DNA of 64,000 bases from Allorhizobium borbori (GTDB lineage Bacteria; Pseudomonadota; Alphaproteobacteria; Rhizobiales; Rhizobiaceae): contig NZ_JACIDU010000003.1 in NCBI RefSeq assembly GCF_014196535.1, positions 248,001-312,000 of the forward strand, in the 5' to 3' direction. This document shows positions 35,356 through 45,070 of the stretch, piece by piece. The position numbers and the translations under genes were made by a program. Position 1 is the first letter of the stretch. Each line of letters starts with the position of its first letter. A model generated the notes under the pieces. It saw nothing but the letters and a program-made list of their open reading frames with translations. It had not been told where the DNA came from and ran no database searches.

Positions 35356-36600
35356 GTGAACCATTCTCCCGAAAACGTTTCCCGACTCGGCCGCATGGGC
35401 AGGGCCGAATTCATCGCGATGATCGCGATGCTGATGGCGCTGAATGCGCTCGCCATCGACATCATGCTCCCCGGCCTGCAACAGATCGGCGCCACGCTTG
35501 GCGTGGAAAACGAGAACCATCGCCAGTATATCGTTTCCGCCTACCTCATCGGCTTCGGGTTGGCGCAACTCGTCTATGGGCCGCTAGCCGACCGGTTCGG
35601 CCGCCGCATTCCGCTGCTTGCCGGCCTTTCGATCTACATTATCGCCGCGATCTTCGGGGCGTTCATTCCCTCGTTCACCGCCCTGCTCGTGCTCCGCTTC
35701 ATCCAGGGCCTGGGCGCGGCCTCGATGCGCGTCGTTACCGTTTCCATCGTGCGCGACATCTATGGCGGGCGGCAGATGGCCGAAGCCATGTCGCTGATCA
35801 TGATGGTGTTCATGATCGTGCCGGTCATCGCGCCGGGCATCGGCCAGACGATTCTTCTGTTTGCCGACTGGCATACGATCTTCGTCTTCATGGCTGTTGC
35901 CGGTCTTGGCATCGCAGCCTGGACCCATCTGCGCCTTCCCGAAACGCTGTCTCCGTCCGATGTCAGGCCGTTCACCATCCGGTCCATCGCGACCGGCTTC
36001 AAGATCGTTCTGACGGATCGCATCGCGCTGAACTACACGCTGGCCAGCACCTTCATCTTCGGGGCGCTGTTCGGCTTTATCAACTCGGCACAGCAGATCT
36101 ATACGCAGGTCTACGACCTCGGAAAACTGATGCCGATCGCCTTCGGCAGCGTGGCGCTGTTCATGTCGTTTTCCTCCTTCGTCAACGCGCGCATGGTGGG
36201 GCGCGTCGGCATGCGGCGGCTGTCACACGGCGCGCTCGTGGCGTTCCTGGCCATCAACTTCGTCTGGTTGATGATCGAGATTCTGGGACCTCGCCCCATG
36301 CCGTTCCCGTTGTTCATCTGTCTCTTCGCGATTTCGATGTTCATGTTCGGCTGGATTGGCGCGAACTTCAACTCGCTGGCCATGGAGCCGCTTGGCCATG
36401 TGGCGGGCACGGCCTCCTCCGTTCTCGGCTTCCTCAGCACGGTTGGCGGGGCATCCATCGGCGCGCTGATCGGGCAAGCCTTCGATGGTACGGCGCTGCC
36501 GCTGATCGCCGGTTTCTTCGTCGTCTCACTGATCGGCTTCGTCTTCGTGATGATTGCGGAAAAGGGAAAGCTCTTCCAGCCGCACAACCAGCGGCACTGA
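35356..36600 (+). CDS. Bcr/CflA-type MFS drug exporter
   Basis: A 414-residue major facilitator with about 12 predicted membrane helices. It has the MFS loop motif GPLADRFGRRIPLL after helix 2 and the Bcr/CflA-typical N-terminus LNALAIDIMLPGLQQIGATLG, with MAPAVIAPGIG-like elements around helix 5. Probable multidrug or bicyclomycin-type efflux in the inner membrane. The start is GTG 35356. A bidirectional terminator follows. Confidence 0.9.
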   Translation: MNHSPENVSRLGRMGRAEFIAMIAMLMALNALAIDIMLPGLQQIGATLGVENENHRQYIVSAYLIGFGLAQLVYGPLADRFGRRIPLLAGLSIYIIAAIFGAFIPSFTALLVLRFIQGLGAASMRVVTVSIVRDIYGGRQMAEAMSLIMMVFMIVPVIAPGIGQTILLFADWHTIFVFMAVAGLGIAAWTHLRLPETLSPSDVRPFTIRSIATGFKIVLTDRIALNYTLASTFIFGALFGFINSAQQIYTQVYDLGKLMPIAFGSVALFMSFSSFVNARMVGRVGMRRLSHGALVAFLAINFVWLMIEILGPRPMPFPLFICLFAISMFMFGWIGANFNSLAMEPLGHVAGTASSVLGFLSTVGGASIGALIGQAFDGTALPLIAGFFVVSLIGFVFVMIAEKGKLFQPHNQRH

Positions 36601-36603
36601 ACG

Positions 36604-36633
36604 AAAAAGGGGCGCTTGAAGCGCCCCCTTTTT
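36604..36633. terminator. Bidirectional terminator between MFS and inositol phosphatase genes
   Basis: AAAAAGGGGCGCT (36604-36616) and AGCGCCCC followed by CTTTTT (36620-36633) form a strong stem with a 3 nt loop. T runs on both strands serve the two convergent genes. Confidence 0.88.
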
Positions 36634-36635
36634 CC

Positions 36636-37466
36636 TCAGATGGTGAAGACTTCCCGCCGCAAGATTTCCCAACTTTCGCGATCAGGCGTTACAAGCAGGC
36701 CACCGGCTGTGTGATGCGGGCGGTAGGCGGAACCATCGAAGCGAGAGGCATAGGCACCGGCCTCCTGGGCAATCAGCACGCCGGGCAGATGATCCCAAGG
36801 CATCAGCTTGTTATACATCAGATAATGCGCGAAGCCGCCGACGAAGGCGCGGTATTCGACCGCCGCGCAACGGTAACTCATGGCATAGCGCACCTTGGCG
36901 AGATTGCTCAGGATCTCCGGCTTTACATCGGCTGGCAGAAAGCCGGTGGAGGCCATGCCGATCATCTGGGCGAGCGGCACGGGGTCGGCCACCTTCAGGC
37001 GCTGGGAAGACCCGTCCGGACGTTTGAGAACGGCCCCGGCCCCCTTTTCCGCGATCAGCCAGTCGTCGCCCAGCGGATCGTGGATGATGGCGGCAACGGT
37101 TTCACCATTTTCTACGACGGCGGCCATGACGCCGAACGCACCGATACCGGACGCAAAGTTATAGGTGCCGTCGATGGGGTCGACCACAACGGCCTTCTCC
37201 ACATCAGCCAGACGCGCCAGCAGCGCGGGATCAGCGGCGACCGACTCCTCTCCGACAAAAAGGCTACCCGGCGCGAGGCGCGAGACCTCAGCCTTGATCA
37301 TGCGCTCGGCAGCTTCATCCGCATCCGTCACCAGATCGCTGGCCTCGGACTTGGCGCGAATGTCACCATCGCCCAGCCTGCGGAAGCGCGGCAGGATCTC
37401 CGCCTTGGCGGCATCGCGCAAGAGGTTGGCAAGGGCTTCGACGTCGATGCTGGCGGCCATGGTCAT
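36636..37466 (-). CDS. Inositol monophosphatase family protein
   Basis: A 276-residue Mg-dependent phosphatase of the IMPase/CysQ/SuhB superfamily. It contains GEES and [11 protein letters not shown] (metal-binding Asp residues), and the C-terminal [16 protein letters not shown] signature. Candidate substrates are inositol or histidinol phosphate or 3'-phosphoadenosine; the sequence does not decide. Its ATG overlaps the ttcA stop (ATGA), so translation is coupled to ttcA. A second ATG two codons in has better spacing to AAGGA. Confidence 0.88.
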   Translation of the reverse strand: MTMAASIDVEALANLLRDAAKAEILPRFRRLGDGDIRAKSEASDLVTDADEAAERMIKAEVSRLAPGSLFVGEESVAADPALLARLADVEKAVVVDPIDGTYNFASGIGAFGVMAAVVENGETVAAIIHDPLGDDWLIAEKGAGAVLKRPDGSSQRLKVADPVPLAQMIGMASTGFLPADVKPEILSNLAKVRYAMSYRCAAVEYRAFVGGFAHYLMYNKLMPWDHLPGVLIAQEAGAYASRFDGSAYRPHHTAGGLLVTPDRESWEILRREVFTI

Positions 37467-38335
37467 TCGTCCTTCGGTGTGGTGGAAATTCCGGAGAAAT
37501 CGAACAGCGCGGGATCGAGCAGATGCGAGGGGTTCACATGGCCAAGGGCGCGCAGCATGCGCTCCTTGCGGCCCGGCATGCGTCGTTCCATCTCCGCCAG
37601 CATGTCCTTCATCGCATTGCGTTGCAGCCCGTCCTGCGAGCCACAGAGGTCGCAGGGAATGATCGGAAAGCGCATCGCTTCCGCAAATTTCGCGAGATCG
37701 TCCTCCGCCGCATAGGCCAGTGGCCTGAGTACGGTCAGATCGCCTTCATCGTTCATCAGTTTCGCCGGCATCGCCGCCAGTCGGCCACCATGGAAAAGGT
37801 TCATGAAGAAGGTTTCGAGGATGTCCTCGCGATGATGGCCGAGCACGAGCGCATCACACCCTTCTTCACGGGCAATGCGGTAGAGATTGCCGCGCCGAAG
37901 CCGCGAACAGAGCGAGCAATAGGTCGCGCCCTCCGGCATCTTCTCCTTCACGATGGAATAGGTATCGCGATACTCGATCCGGTGGGACACACCGATGGAC
38001 GTCAGGTATTCCGGCAGGATGTGCTTCGGAAAATTCGGCTGACCCTGATCGAGATTGCAGGCGATGAGATCGACCGGCAACAGGCCGCGCCATTTGAGAT
38101 CGAGCAACAGGGCGAGAAGACCGTAACTGTCCTTGCCACCGGAAAGCGCGACCAGCCAGCGTTTCTGGCCCTTCAGCATGGAGAAATCCTCCATGGCCTG
38201 CCGCACCTGCCGAAGCAGACGCTTGCGCAGCTTGTTGAAGGACACGGAACGCGGCGCATCGGCAAAGAGCGGATGGACGGGCGCACCGTCATCCGCTTCG
38301 GGCGTCAGGTCGTCCGGTTCGGTCAGAACGTTCAA
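37463..38335 (-). CDS. ttcA: tRNA 2-thiocytidine(32) synthetase TtcA
   Basis: Inserts sulfur at C32 of certain tRNAs in an ATP- and [4Fe-4S]-dependent reaction. The 290 residues contain the PP-loop SGGKDS and two CxxC pairs ([10 protein letters not shown] and PCDLCGS), which hold the cluster. The start is TTG 38335, because a perfect AGGAGG lies 8 nt upstream; the TTG at 38365 lies upstream of that site. It probably forms an operon glsA-ttcA-inositol phosphatase, and it depends on the Suf system for its cluster. Confidence 0.94.
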   Translation of the reverse strand: MNVLTEPDDLTPEADDGAPVHPLFADAPRSVSFNKLRKRLLRQVRQAMEDFSMLKGQKRWLVALSGGKDSYGLLALLLDLKWRGLLPVDLIACNLDQGQPNFPKHILPEYLTSIGVSHRIEYRDTYSIVKEKMPEGATYCSLCSRLRRGNLYRIAREEGCDALVLGHHREDILETFFMNLFHGGRLAAMPAKLMNDEGDLTVLRPLAYAAEDDLAKFAEAMRFPIIPCDLCGSQDGLQRNAMKDMLAEMERRMPGRKERMLRALGHVNPSHLLDPALFDFSGISTTPKDE

Positions 38336-38386
38336 AAGCGTTGCCTCCTGCTTTCCGTTACGCAATGCCCTTCCGGCCCGGCAATA

Positions 38387-39313
38387 TCAAGAGCCGAAGA
38401 CGGACCAGCCGGTTTTCTGGGCGATCAGTTCGAGGGCTGCCGAGCCGAGTGCGGAATTGCCGACCTTGTTCAGCCCCGGTGACCACACGGCAATCGCCGC
38501 ATCGCCGGGTGCAATCGCCATGATGCCGCCGCCGACACCGCTCTTGCCCGGCAGGCCGACATGATAGGCAAAGTCGCCGGAGCCATCATAGTGGCCGCAG
38601 GTGAGCATCAGTGCATTGATGCGCCGCGCCCGTTTCGGCGAAACCACGGAATGGCCCGTCAGCGGATTGACGCCGCGATTGGCGAGGTAAAGCCCTGCAC
38701 GGGCCAATTGCTGGCAGGTCATAGACAGCGCGCACTGGTGGAAATAGACGCCGAGAACCTGTTCCACCGGATGATCGAGATTACCAAAAGCGCGCATGAA
38801 ATTGGCGAGCGCGAAATTACGATAGCCCGTCGCCGTCTCGGATTTGGCAACCGTATTGTCGATGGAGATCGTCTCGTCGTCGGCAACATAGCGAATGAAG
38901 CGCAGCAGCTCGCCAATAGCTTCCTTCGGTTGATGACCTGCCAGAACCACATCCGCCACCGCAATCGCTCCGGCGTTGATGAAGGGGTTGCGCGGAATGC
39001 CGCTCTCATGCTCGAGCTGGACAATCGAGTTGAAGGCAGAGCCGGAGGGCTCGCGGCCCACACGCTTCCATATACCCTCGCCCACCTTGCCGAGCGCCAG
39101 CGTCAGCATGAAAACCTTGGAAATACTCTGGATGGAGAAAGGCGTCGCTGCATCACCGGCGACATAAAGCTCGCCGCTGACCGTGGCCACTGCAATGCCG
39201 AGCTGGTTCGGCGGCACCTTGGCAAGCTCGGGAATGTAATCCGCCACCTTGCCTTCACCGATGCGCGGCGTCAGCTCGGAGTAAACCTGATCGACAATTG
39301 CCTGCATATCCAT
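38387..39313 (-). CDS. glsA: Glutaminase A
   Basis: Beta-lactamase-fold glutaminase (glutamine to glutamate and ammonia), 308 residues. The SxxK motif is in [34 protein letters not shown] and [12 protein letters not shown] are all family blocks. ATG 39313 is the start; a longer frame to 39544 runs into the rpsD gene. It lies 51 bp upstream of ttcA. Confidence 0.95.
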   Translation of the reverse strand: MDMQAIVDQVYSELTPRIGEGKVADYIPELAKVPPNQLGIAVATVSGELYVAGDAATPFSIQSISKVFMLTLALGKVGEGIWKRVGREPSGSAFNSIVQLEHESGIPRNPFINAGAIAVADVVLAGHQPKEAIGELLRFIRYVADDETISIDNTVAKSETATGYRNFALANFMRAFGNLDHPVEQVLGVYFHQCALSMTCQQLARAGLYLANRGVNPLTGHSVVSPKRARRINALMLTCGHYDGSGDFAYHVGLPGKSGVGGGIMAIAPGDAAIAVWSPGLNKVGNSALGSAALELIAQKTGWSVFGS

Positions 39314-39345
39314 TGTGCGACTCGTTCTTTGACCCTGTTCTCCAT

Positions 39346-39375
39346 AACAAAAAAGCCGCCCCGAAGGGCGGCTTT
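39346..39375 (-). terminator. rpsD terminator with cUUCGg tetraloop
   Basis: On the minus strand AAAGCCGCCC-TTCG-GGGCGGCTTT is followed by further T residues. The UUCG tetraloop closed by C-G makes it exceptionally stable. It sits 21 bp after the rpsD stop. Confidence 0.9.
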
Positions 39376-39395
39376 CGAAACCAAATCCCGAGGGA

Positions 39396-40013
39396 TTAGC
39401 GCGAATAGAATTCGACGACCAGGTGCGGTTCCATGACGACGGCATAGGGCACGTCAGACAGGGTCGGAACGCGAACGAAGGTTGCAACCATCTTGTTGTG
39501 GTCGACTTCGATGTAGTCCGGAACGTCACGTTCAGCGAGAGCAACCGATTCGAGAACGGTCACGAGCTGCTTGGACTTCTGGCGAACTTCGATCACGTCG
39601 CCGGCCTTGCAACGGTAGGAACCGATGTTGACGCGGACGCCGTTGACCGTGACGTGGCCGTGGTTCACGAACTGACGGGCAGCGAAGACCGTCGGGACGA
39701 ACTTGGCGCGGTAGACGATCGCGTCCAGACGCGACTCGAGCAGGCCGATCAGGTTTTCGGAGGTGTCGCCCTTGCGGCGGTTGGCCTCTTCATAGGTGGC
39801 GCGGAACTGCTTTTCACGCAGGTCGCCGTAGTAGCCCTTGAGCTTCTGCTTGGCGCGGAGCTGAACACCGAAGTCGGACAGCTTGCCCTTGCGGCGCTGA
39901 CCGTGCTGGCCCGGGCCGTATTCGCGACGGTTCACCGGGGACTTCGGACGGCCCCAGATGTTTTCGCCCATGCGGCGGTCAATTTTGTACTTGGACGAAG
40001 AACGCTTGCTCAT
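39396..40013 (-). CDS. rpsD: 30S ribosomal protein S4
   Basis: Primary 16S rRNA-binding protein that starts 30S assembly. The 205 residues have the S4 N-terminal domain ([20 protein letters not shown]) and the S4 RNA-binding domain ([31 protein letters not shown]). The gene stands alone, as is usual in alphaproteobacteria, with its own promoter at 40180-40208 and a leader of about 160 nt that can form several stems. Confidence 0.98.
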   Translation of the reverse strand: MSKRSSSKYKIDRRMGENIWGRPKSPVNRREYGPGQHGQRRKGKLSDFGVQLRAKQKLKGYYGDLREKQFRATYEEANRRKGDTSENLIGLLESRLDAIVYRAKFVPTVFAARQFVNHGHVTVNGVRVNIGSYRCKAGDVIEVRQKSKQLVTVLESVALAERDVPDYIEVDHNKMVATFVRVPTLSDVPYAVVMEPHLVVEFYSR

Positions 40014-40179
40014 CGTATTTCCTCAAATAAAAGTGGGCCGGCACGTTTCCATACCGGCAAGGAAACACGCCCTCCTCTGAACCCTATCGGGCTCTGACAG
40101 GTTTCTCACGAAAAGCGAACGGAGAAGCCACGGGACATGTCAGTGAAACACCGGGCGTTTCCGTCCGGCGTTGGCGCGG

Positions 40180-40208
40180 TGAATAGTAGATCGAAAGCAC
40201 CTTGTCAA
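40180..40208 (-). promoter_or_regulatory. Predicted sigma-70 promoter of rpsD
   Basis: TTGACA (40208-40203) and TATTCA (40185-40180) at 17 bp spacing on the minus strand. The perfect -35 box fits strong ribosomal-protein expression. Confidence 0.72.
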
Positions 40209-40221
40209 CGCGAGAAATTAC

Positions 40222-40249
40222 TTGACGAAACACTAATTGGTTGCATAAT
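40222..40249 (+). promoter_or_regulatory. Predicted promoter of the membrane/SPOR-like gene
   Basis: TTGACG (40222-40227) and CATAAT (40244-40249) at 16 bp spacing, placing the transcript start about 20 bp before ATG 40275. It is divergent from the rpsD promoter 14 bp away. Confidence 0.6.
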
Positions 40250-40274
40250 TCACCGAAACAACAATAGGTGGAAC

Positions 40275-41018
40275 ATGGCTCCGATCGTCGACGCAACGCC
40301 CGCTCCGCACTCTGCCAAAGCACTTACCCTGCCCTCCCGGATAGTCATCGGTGCATTGGGAGGCTTTGCAGCCGTTGCATCAAAGCTTCTCGGCTTCGAC
40401 CAGAAGGTGATCGCAGCCTTTCTTGACAGCGGGCTTCCGGAAGAGGCCGGAGCGATCAAGGTTTTACTTCTGGTACATGCGCCGATCCTGATCATCCTAG
40501 GCGCCATCGTGGCTGCGGTTGTGGATGAAACGGTCAAACTCAAACTGTTCGCCATCGGCGTCTCGGCGCCGGCAGTGCTTACCCCATGGCTTGCGAACGG
40601 CCCAGTGGTGGACCTGACCGAAAAGCTTAACCAGACCTCGGCGGGCCTGTTCATCTCGAATGCCTATGCCGACGACCCTTCGGCCGGCACCACCACACAA
40701 ACGAACGGACTGGGCTATATTTTCGGCGTCGCGCCCGAGCCGCGTTATCGGGTGGTGGTGGGTTCCTACACTACAATTGATGCTGCAATTGCCGCAGCGG
40801 AGAAGATGAAAAGCGAGGTTCCGGACATCGACATTTATGTGGGCGAGAAACGTCCGGGCAACGATAACTATCCTGTCGTTGTCGGCGGAGAGAATGACTT
40901 CCTGCCCTACAGTGACGCCAAAGCCCTCAAGAGCCAGGTCGACGCAGAAAAAGATGTGTTCGTCAACGGGAGCTATTACTCCTCCTACGACTTCCCAGTC
41001 CACCAGGAAATCAAGTGA
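40275..41018 (+). CDS. Membrane protein with SPOR-like C-terminal region, unknown
   Basis: A 247-residue protein with three hydrophobic segments (about 23-40, 62-83 and 89-106) and a soluble tail of about 140 residues. The part from about 157 to 190 (RYRVVVGSYTTIDAAIAAAEKMKSE) has the sequence rhythm of a SPOR peptidoglycan-binding repeat: a strand, then a helix in which residues are counted off by alanines. It may recur more loosely at 195-235. ATG 40275 is preceded by AGGTGGA and by its own promoter. I cannot assign a family. The tail could face the periplasm. Confidence 0.72.
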   Translation: MAPIVDATPAPHSAKALTLPSRIVIGALGGFAAVASKLLGFDQKVIAAFLDSGLPEEAGAIKVLLLVHAPILIILGAIVAAVVDETVKLKLFAIGVSAPAVLTPWLANGPVVDLTEKLNQTSAGLFISNAYADDPSAGTTTQTNGLGYIFGVAPEPRYRVVVGSYTTIDAAIAAAEKMKSEVPDIDIYVGEKRPGNDNYPVVVGGENDFLPYSDAKALKSQVDAEKDVFVNGSYYSSYDFPVHQEIK

Positions 41019-41118
41019 CACATGGCGATGCGAACATGAAATGAGCGCCTCCTCCCATTCCCGTCCAATGTCGGCCACGGTATAGCTTGCTCTTCCTGCA
41101 AGTGAATCGGATAAAGCC

Positions 41119-42357
41119 ATGACCGACACCGTTCTCGACCGCCTGCTTCGCTATGTCGTCATCGACACCCAGTCGGACGCCTCGTCTTCCGCCCAGCCTT
41201 CCACCGAAAAGCAGAAGGATCTCGGGCGGGTTCTGGAAAAGGAGTTGCTGGCGCTTGGCCTGACCGACGCGCATCTCGACGAGCATGGCAACGTCTATGC
41301 CACGATCCCGGCCAATGTCGACAAGCCGGTCCCGGTGATCTGCTTCTGCTCGCATATGGATACGGCTCCGGATTTTACCGGCACCAATGTCAGGCCGCAA
41401 CTCGTCAGGAACTATCAGGGCGGCGACATCCAGCTTGTCGGCGATCCGTCGCGTGTGATCCGCGTCACCGAGCACCCCGACCTTAACGACCAGATCGGCC
41501 ACGATATCGTTACAACAGACGGCACGACGCTGCTGGGTGCCGACGACAAGGCGGGCATCGCCGAGATCATGACGGCTGCGGCCGCAATTCTCGCCGACCC
41601 CTCGATCAGGCATGGCGCGATCAAGATCCTCTTCACCACCGACGAGGAAATCGGCCGCGGCGCCGACAAGGTGGACCTGAAGAAGCTCGGCGCGGCTTTC
41701 GGCTACACGATGGACGGCGGTCGGATTGGCGAGATCGAGGACGAGACCTTTTCGGCCGATGGCGTGGTGATCGACATCACCGGCGTGGCCATGCATCCGG
41801 GCTATGCGAAGGACCGGATGGAGAATGCCATCAAGATTGCCGGCGATATCATTAGCCGGCTACCGAAAGAGCTTTCACCGGAGACGACCGAGGGCAAGGC
41901 CGGTTTTATCCATCCCGTCGGCGTGACCGGCGCCATGGAAAGCGCGAAACTCACCTTCATCATCCGCGACTTCACGGAGGAGGGCCTGAAGGCAAAGGAG
42001 GCGCTTCTGAAGGGTATTGCCGACGAGGTCATCGCGCTTTATCCGCGCTCTTCCCTCACCTTTACCGTGAAGGAACAATATCGCAACATGAAGGTGGTGC
42101 TCGATCAGTATCCTGACGTGGTGGACAACCTCGTCGAAGCCGTCCGCCGGGTCGGCCTCACGCCCGAACGCCACAGCATTCGCGGCGGCACGGATGGCTC
42201 GCGCCTGTCCTTCATGGGGCTGCCCTGCCCGAACATTTACACCGGCGGCCACGCTTATCACTCGCCACTGGAATGGGTGAGCGTACAGGACATGGAGATG
42301 TCGGTGAAGACGATCATCGAGCTGGTGAAGGTCTGGGAAGAGAGGACGGCGGGCTGA
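41119..42357 (+). CDS. pepT: Peptidase T
   Basis: Zinc aminotripeptidase of the M20B family, 412 residues, releasing N-terminal residues from tripeptides in the cytoplasm. Metal and active-site motifs are FCSHMDTAPDF, GADDKAGIAEI, FTTDEEIGRGAD and GGTDGSRLSFMGLP. The length and order match PepT. The start ATG 41119 begins MTDTVLDRLL. Confidence 0.96.
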   Translation: MTDTVLDRLLRYVVIDTQSDASSSAQPSTEKQKDLGRVLEKELLALGLTDAHLDEHGNVYATIPANVDKPVPVICFCSHMDTAPDFTGTNVRPQLVRNYQGGDIQLVGDPSRVIRVTEHPDLNDQIGHDIVTTDGTTLLGADDKAGIAEIMTAAAAILADPSIRHGAIKILFTTDEEIGRGADKVDLKKLGAAFGYTMDGGRIGEIEDETFSADGVVIDITGVAMHPGYAKDRMENAIKIAGDIISRLPKELSPETTEGKAGFIHPVGVTGAMESAKLTFIIRDFTEEGLKAKEALLKGIADEVIALYPRSSLTFTVKEQYRNMKVVLDQYPDVVDNLVEAVRRVGLTPERHSIRGGTDGSRLSFMGLPCPNIYTGGHAYHSPLEWVSVQDMEMSVKTIIELVKVWEERTAG

Positions 42358-42380
42358 AGCCCACCGTCACCGCACGCGGA

Positions 42381-43277
42381 TCAAAGCCGGGCGAGAAGCT
42401 CGGCTTTTTTCGTCTGGAATTCGTCATCCGTCAGAATGCCCTTGGCATGAAGGGCGGCGATGCGTTCGATCTTCTCGAAGACATCATCCGCGGAGATGGC
42501 CGGCGCTGCGGCAACGACCGGAGCCTGAACCGACGCTTCAACGAACGGCGCGGGAGCGGGAACAAACACGGGTTCCGGCACATAGGCTGTGACCGGAGGC
42601 TCGTAGGCCGGGGCGGCCTGTACCGGCGGCGTTGCCGCGTTGACGCCGGAAATGATCGGCAGGTCGGCAACGCGCACCAGACCATATTGGGAAGTAAACG
42701 TCAGGCTCTGGTCGCCGCCCTGCTGCTGCGAAAAGCCGCCGATGCTGTGATCGCCGGTGTCATAGACCGTAACGCTGCCGCCGAGATCAATGGCGAGGCG
42801 GCGCGTGGCGGGGAAGAAGGCGTAGCGCAGATTGTTCTGCGCGCCCGTGGAAGCCGGGAAGCCGAGATCCTGCGGCCACCAGTTGCCCGAGGACAGGGAG
42901 CCCGGCACGAACAGGCTGGTGCCGCCACCGTTGTTCCAGCTTTGCTGGCTGCCATAACCACCGCCCTGCGATTGCGACTGGAACGAACTTGAGGCCTGCA
43001 TGAGCCCGCTGGTGGAGCGCACCAGGTTGGAAAGCTCGGTGCAGAGCGCATCGACGCGCGCCTTCAGGCTGTTGTTGAACATGTCTCCGACCATGGTCAT
43101 ACCACCAAGCGACCATTGACCCATGCCGCCGAGATCGGGATGGTTGAACTGGGCCTGATTGCCCTGCCCGGCCATGACGGCCATCAGCAGATGTTCAACA
43201 GCGCCGAAACTGACGCCGTGGCGGTTGGCGATCTCGCTCAGGCGCTGGCGGCCCTCTTCACTCAGTTGCTGCATCAT
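42381..43277 (-). CDS. SHOCT-domain protein, unknown
   Basis: A 298-residue protein ending in a SHOCT domain (about 264-298, KIERIAALHAKGILTDDEFQTKKAEL), a short helical oligomerisation module. The N-terminal half has a conserved EGRQRLSEIANRHGVSFGAVEHLL stretch that may be helix-turn-helix-like. The middle is low-complexity (Q/S/G-rich, then proline- and alanine-rich). Start 43277 follows AAGGA at 6 nt spacing. Function unknown; no membrane segment is evident. Confidence 0.78.
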   Translation of the reverse strand: MMQQLSEEGRQRLSEIANRHGVSFGAVEHLLMAVMAGQGNQAQFNHPDLGGMGQWSLGGMTMVGDMFNNSLKARVDALCTELSNLVRSTSGLMQASSSFQSQSQGGGYGSQQSWNNGGGTSLFVPGSLSSGNWWPQDLGFPASTGAQNNLRYAFFPATRRLAIDLGGSVTVYDTGDHSIGGFSQQQGGDQSLTFTSQYGLVRVADLPIISGVNAATPPVQAAPAYEPPVTAYVPEPVFVPAPAPFVEASVQAPVVAAAPAISADDVFEKIERIAALHAKGILTDDEFQTKKAELLARL

Positions 43278-43398
43278 GCGCGTCCTTCTGTTGGGGCCCG
43301 GCGGCGTTCCGGCCAAGGCCGGAGCGAAACGGTTGCCCACGCCTTAGCATGGACACCTACCCCATGATAGGCCGCAGATGCAGCATGATTACGACGCT

Positions 43399-44925
43399 TC
43401 ACTCCGCCGCGTCGGTGGCCACGGCTTCCTCGTCCGGCCCGTCGGCATTGCCCGGCGCGGTCTCGGCATCGAGATCCGGGAAGGCGACAATGCGCTTGCC
43501 CGTGAAATCGGTATGGGCAACCGCCAGCCCCTGCTCCTCGAAGTAGCCGATCAGGCGGCGGGCGCGGCGGGCGGAATGGGTGCCATAGGCGCGGGCAATG
43601 CGGGCGTCGGACGGACAGGGCTCCTTGCGCAGCGCCGCCTTGGCCAGCAGCAGGAAAACGCCCTGCAGATCATCGGACACGCGGCGGGAAAGATCGAGCG
43701 CCGTCTGCCAGCCTTCGCTGGCCGCCGTCTCCTCATCCACGCCCGAGCGCGTAATCGCCACCCGACGACGGAACTCGGAAAGCGACAGGGGTGGTCCCGG
43801 CAGACGACGCATGCGGGCGCGCACCAGAAAGTCCTGGTACAGAACAGAATCCGTGCGGAACGCCGCTTGCGGGTCGTCGATGATTTCGGAGAGCACCGTG
43901 GAAAGGCGCGCTTCACGCTCCTCCGGTGAAAGCTCCGGCTGGCCGGACGAGCGGGCAGTTTCAGCCTGCGGCGCTGTCGCCACCGGCGTAGCGCGGGAGA
44001 GTTCGGCAAGAATATCGACGGTCGGGCGCGGCGCGGGTGTGAGGCGGCGCGGTGTCAGCGGGCGGGTGAATTCTTCCGGATCGGGCGTGAAAATCAGGTC
44101 TTCCACATCCTCGCGGCTTTCCGGCAGAGGCATCAGCTTGGGGCTCGAAGAGCGCGCCGAGGTTTCCACCGGGCCGATGGCGATCGGCAACGGGCGACGC
44201 GACAGCGCCGGACCGAGCGCGACGAAATTGCCGCGCTTCAGATCGCGGAACATTTCCGCCTGCCGCCGGTCGAGACCAAGCAGATCGGCAGCACGGGCCA
44301 TGTCGATATCGAGAAAGGTGCGCCCCATGAGGAAGTTCGAGGCTTCAGCCGCAACATTCTTGGCGAGCTTCGCCAGCCGCTGGGTAGCGATGACGCCCGC
44401 CAGACCGCGCTTTCTGCCTCGGCACATCAGGTTGGTCATGGCGGAAAGCGACACCTTGCGGGCATCGTCGGATACGTCGCCGGCAGCGGCCGGCGCAAAC
44501 ATCTGCGCTTCATCCACTACAACCAGAACCGGGAACCAGTATTCGCGGTCGGCATCGAACAGGCCATTGAGGAACGAGGCGGCAGCGCGCATCTGATCCT
44601 CGACCTCCAGACCTTCCAGCGTCAGAACGCAGGACACGCGGTGCTGGCGGATGCGGTTGGCGATGCCAACCAGTTCAGCCTCCGTGCGCTCGCCATCCAC
44701 GACGAGATGGCCGTATTTATCGGCCAGTGTGACGAAGTCGCCTTCAGGATCGATGATGACCTGCTGCACCCACTCGGCCGATTGCTCCAGCAGACGGCGC
44801 AGGAGATGCGACTTGCCCGAGCCGGAATTGCCCTGAACGAGAAGGCGGGTTGCCAGAAGCTCCTCGATATCGAGACGTGCCTGCTGGCCGCCCGAGACCG
44901 TTCCCATGTCGATTCCGACCTGCAA
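43399..44925 (-). CDS. HerA/DUF87-type ATPase
   Basis: A P-loop ATPase of about 508 residues of the HerA/FtsK-like (DUF87) class. Walker A is GNSGSGKSH at about 32-40 and Walker B is FPVLVVVDEAQ at about 131-141. An internal CRGRKRGLAGVIATQRLAKL resembles the sensor/arginine region of HerA-like DNA-translocating ATPases. The C-terminal 200 residues are proline- and serine-rich and look like a disordered linker plus a winged-helix-like end. The start is uncertain: TTG 44925 (used), GTG 44952 or TTG 45006. No nuclease partner is adjacent, so its target is unknown. Confidence 0.8.
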   Translation of the reverse strand: MQVGIDMGTVSGGQQARLDIEELLATRLLVQGNSGSGKSHLLRRLLEQSAEWVQQVIIDPEGDFVTLADKYGHLVVDGERTEAELVGIANRIRQHRVSCVLTLEGLEVEDQMRAAASFLNGLFDADREYWFPVLVVVDEAQMFAPAAAGDVSDDARKVSLSAMTNLMCRGRKRGLAGVIATQRLAKLAKNVAAEASNFLMGRTFLDIDMARAADLLGLDRRQAEMFRDLKRGNFVALGPALSRRPLPIAIGPVETSARSSSPKLMPLPESREDVEDLIFTPDPEEFTRPLTPRRLTPAPRPTVDILAELSRATPVATAPQAETARSSGQPELSPEEREARLSTVLSEIIDDPQAAFRTDSVLYQDFLVRARMRRLPGPPLSLSEFRRRVAITRSGVDEETAASEGWQTALDLSRRVSDDLQGVFLLLAKAALRKEPCPSDARIARAYGTHSARRARRLIGYFEEQGLAVAHTDFTGKRIVAFPDLDAETAPGNADGPDEEAVATDAAE

Positions 44926-45070
44926 TTCCGTATCACTCCCCGTGAAAGTCACCGAATACGCCCGAAGCGGGAATCGCTTCGCTGAAGGATTATAGGCTAC
45001 AGGCAACGGTAAAGCGGGGTTTTATCAGGAAATCGCCATCCCTCACCCACGCTTCACGGGAATTCACAGA

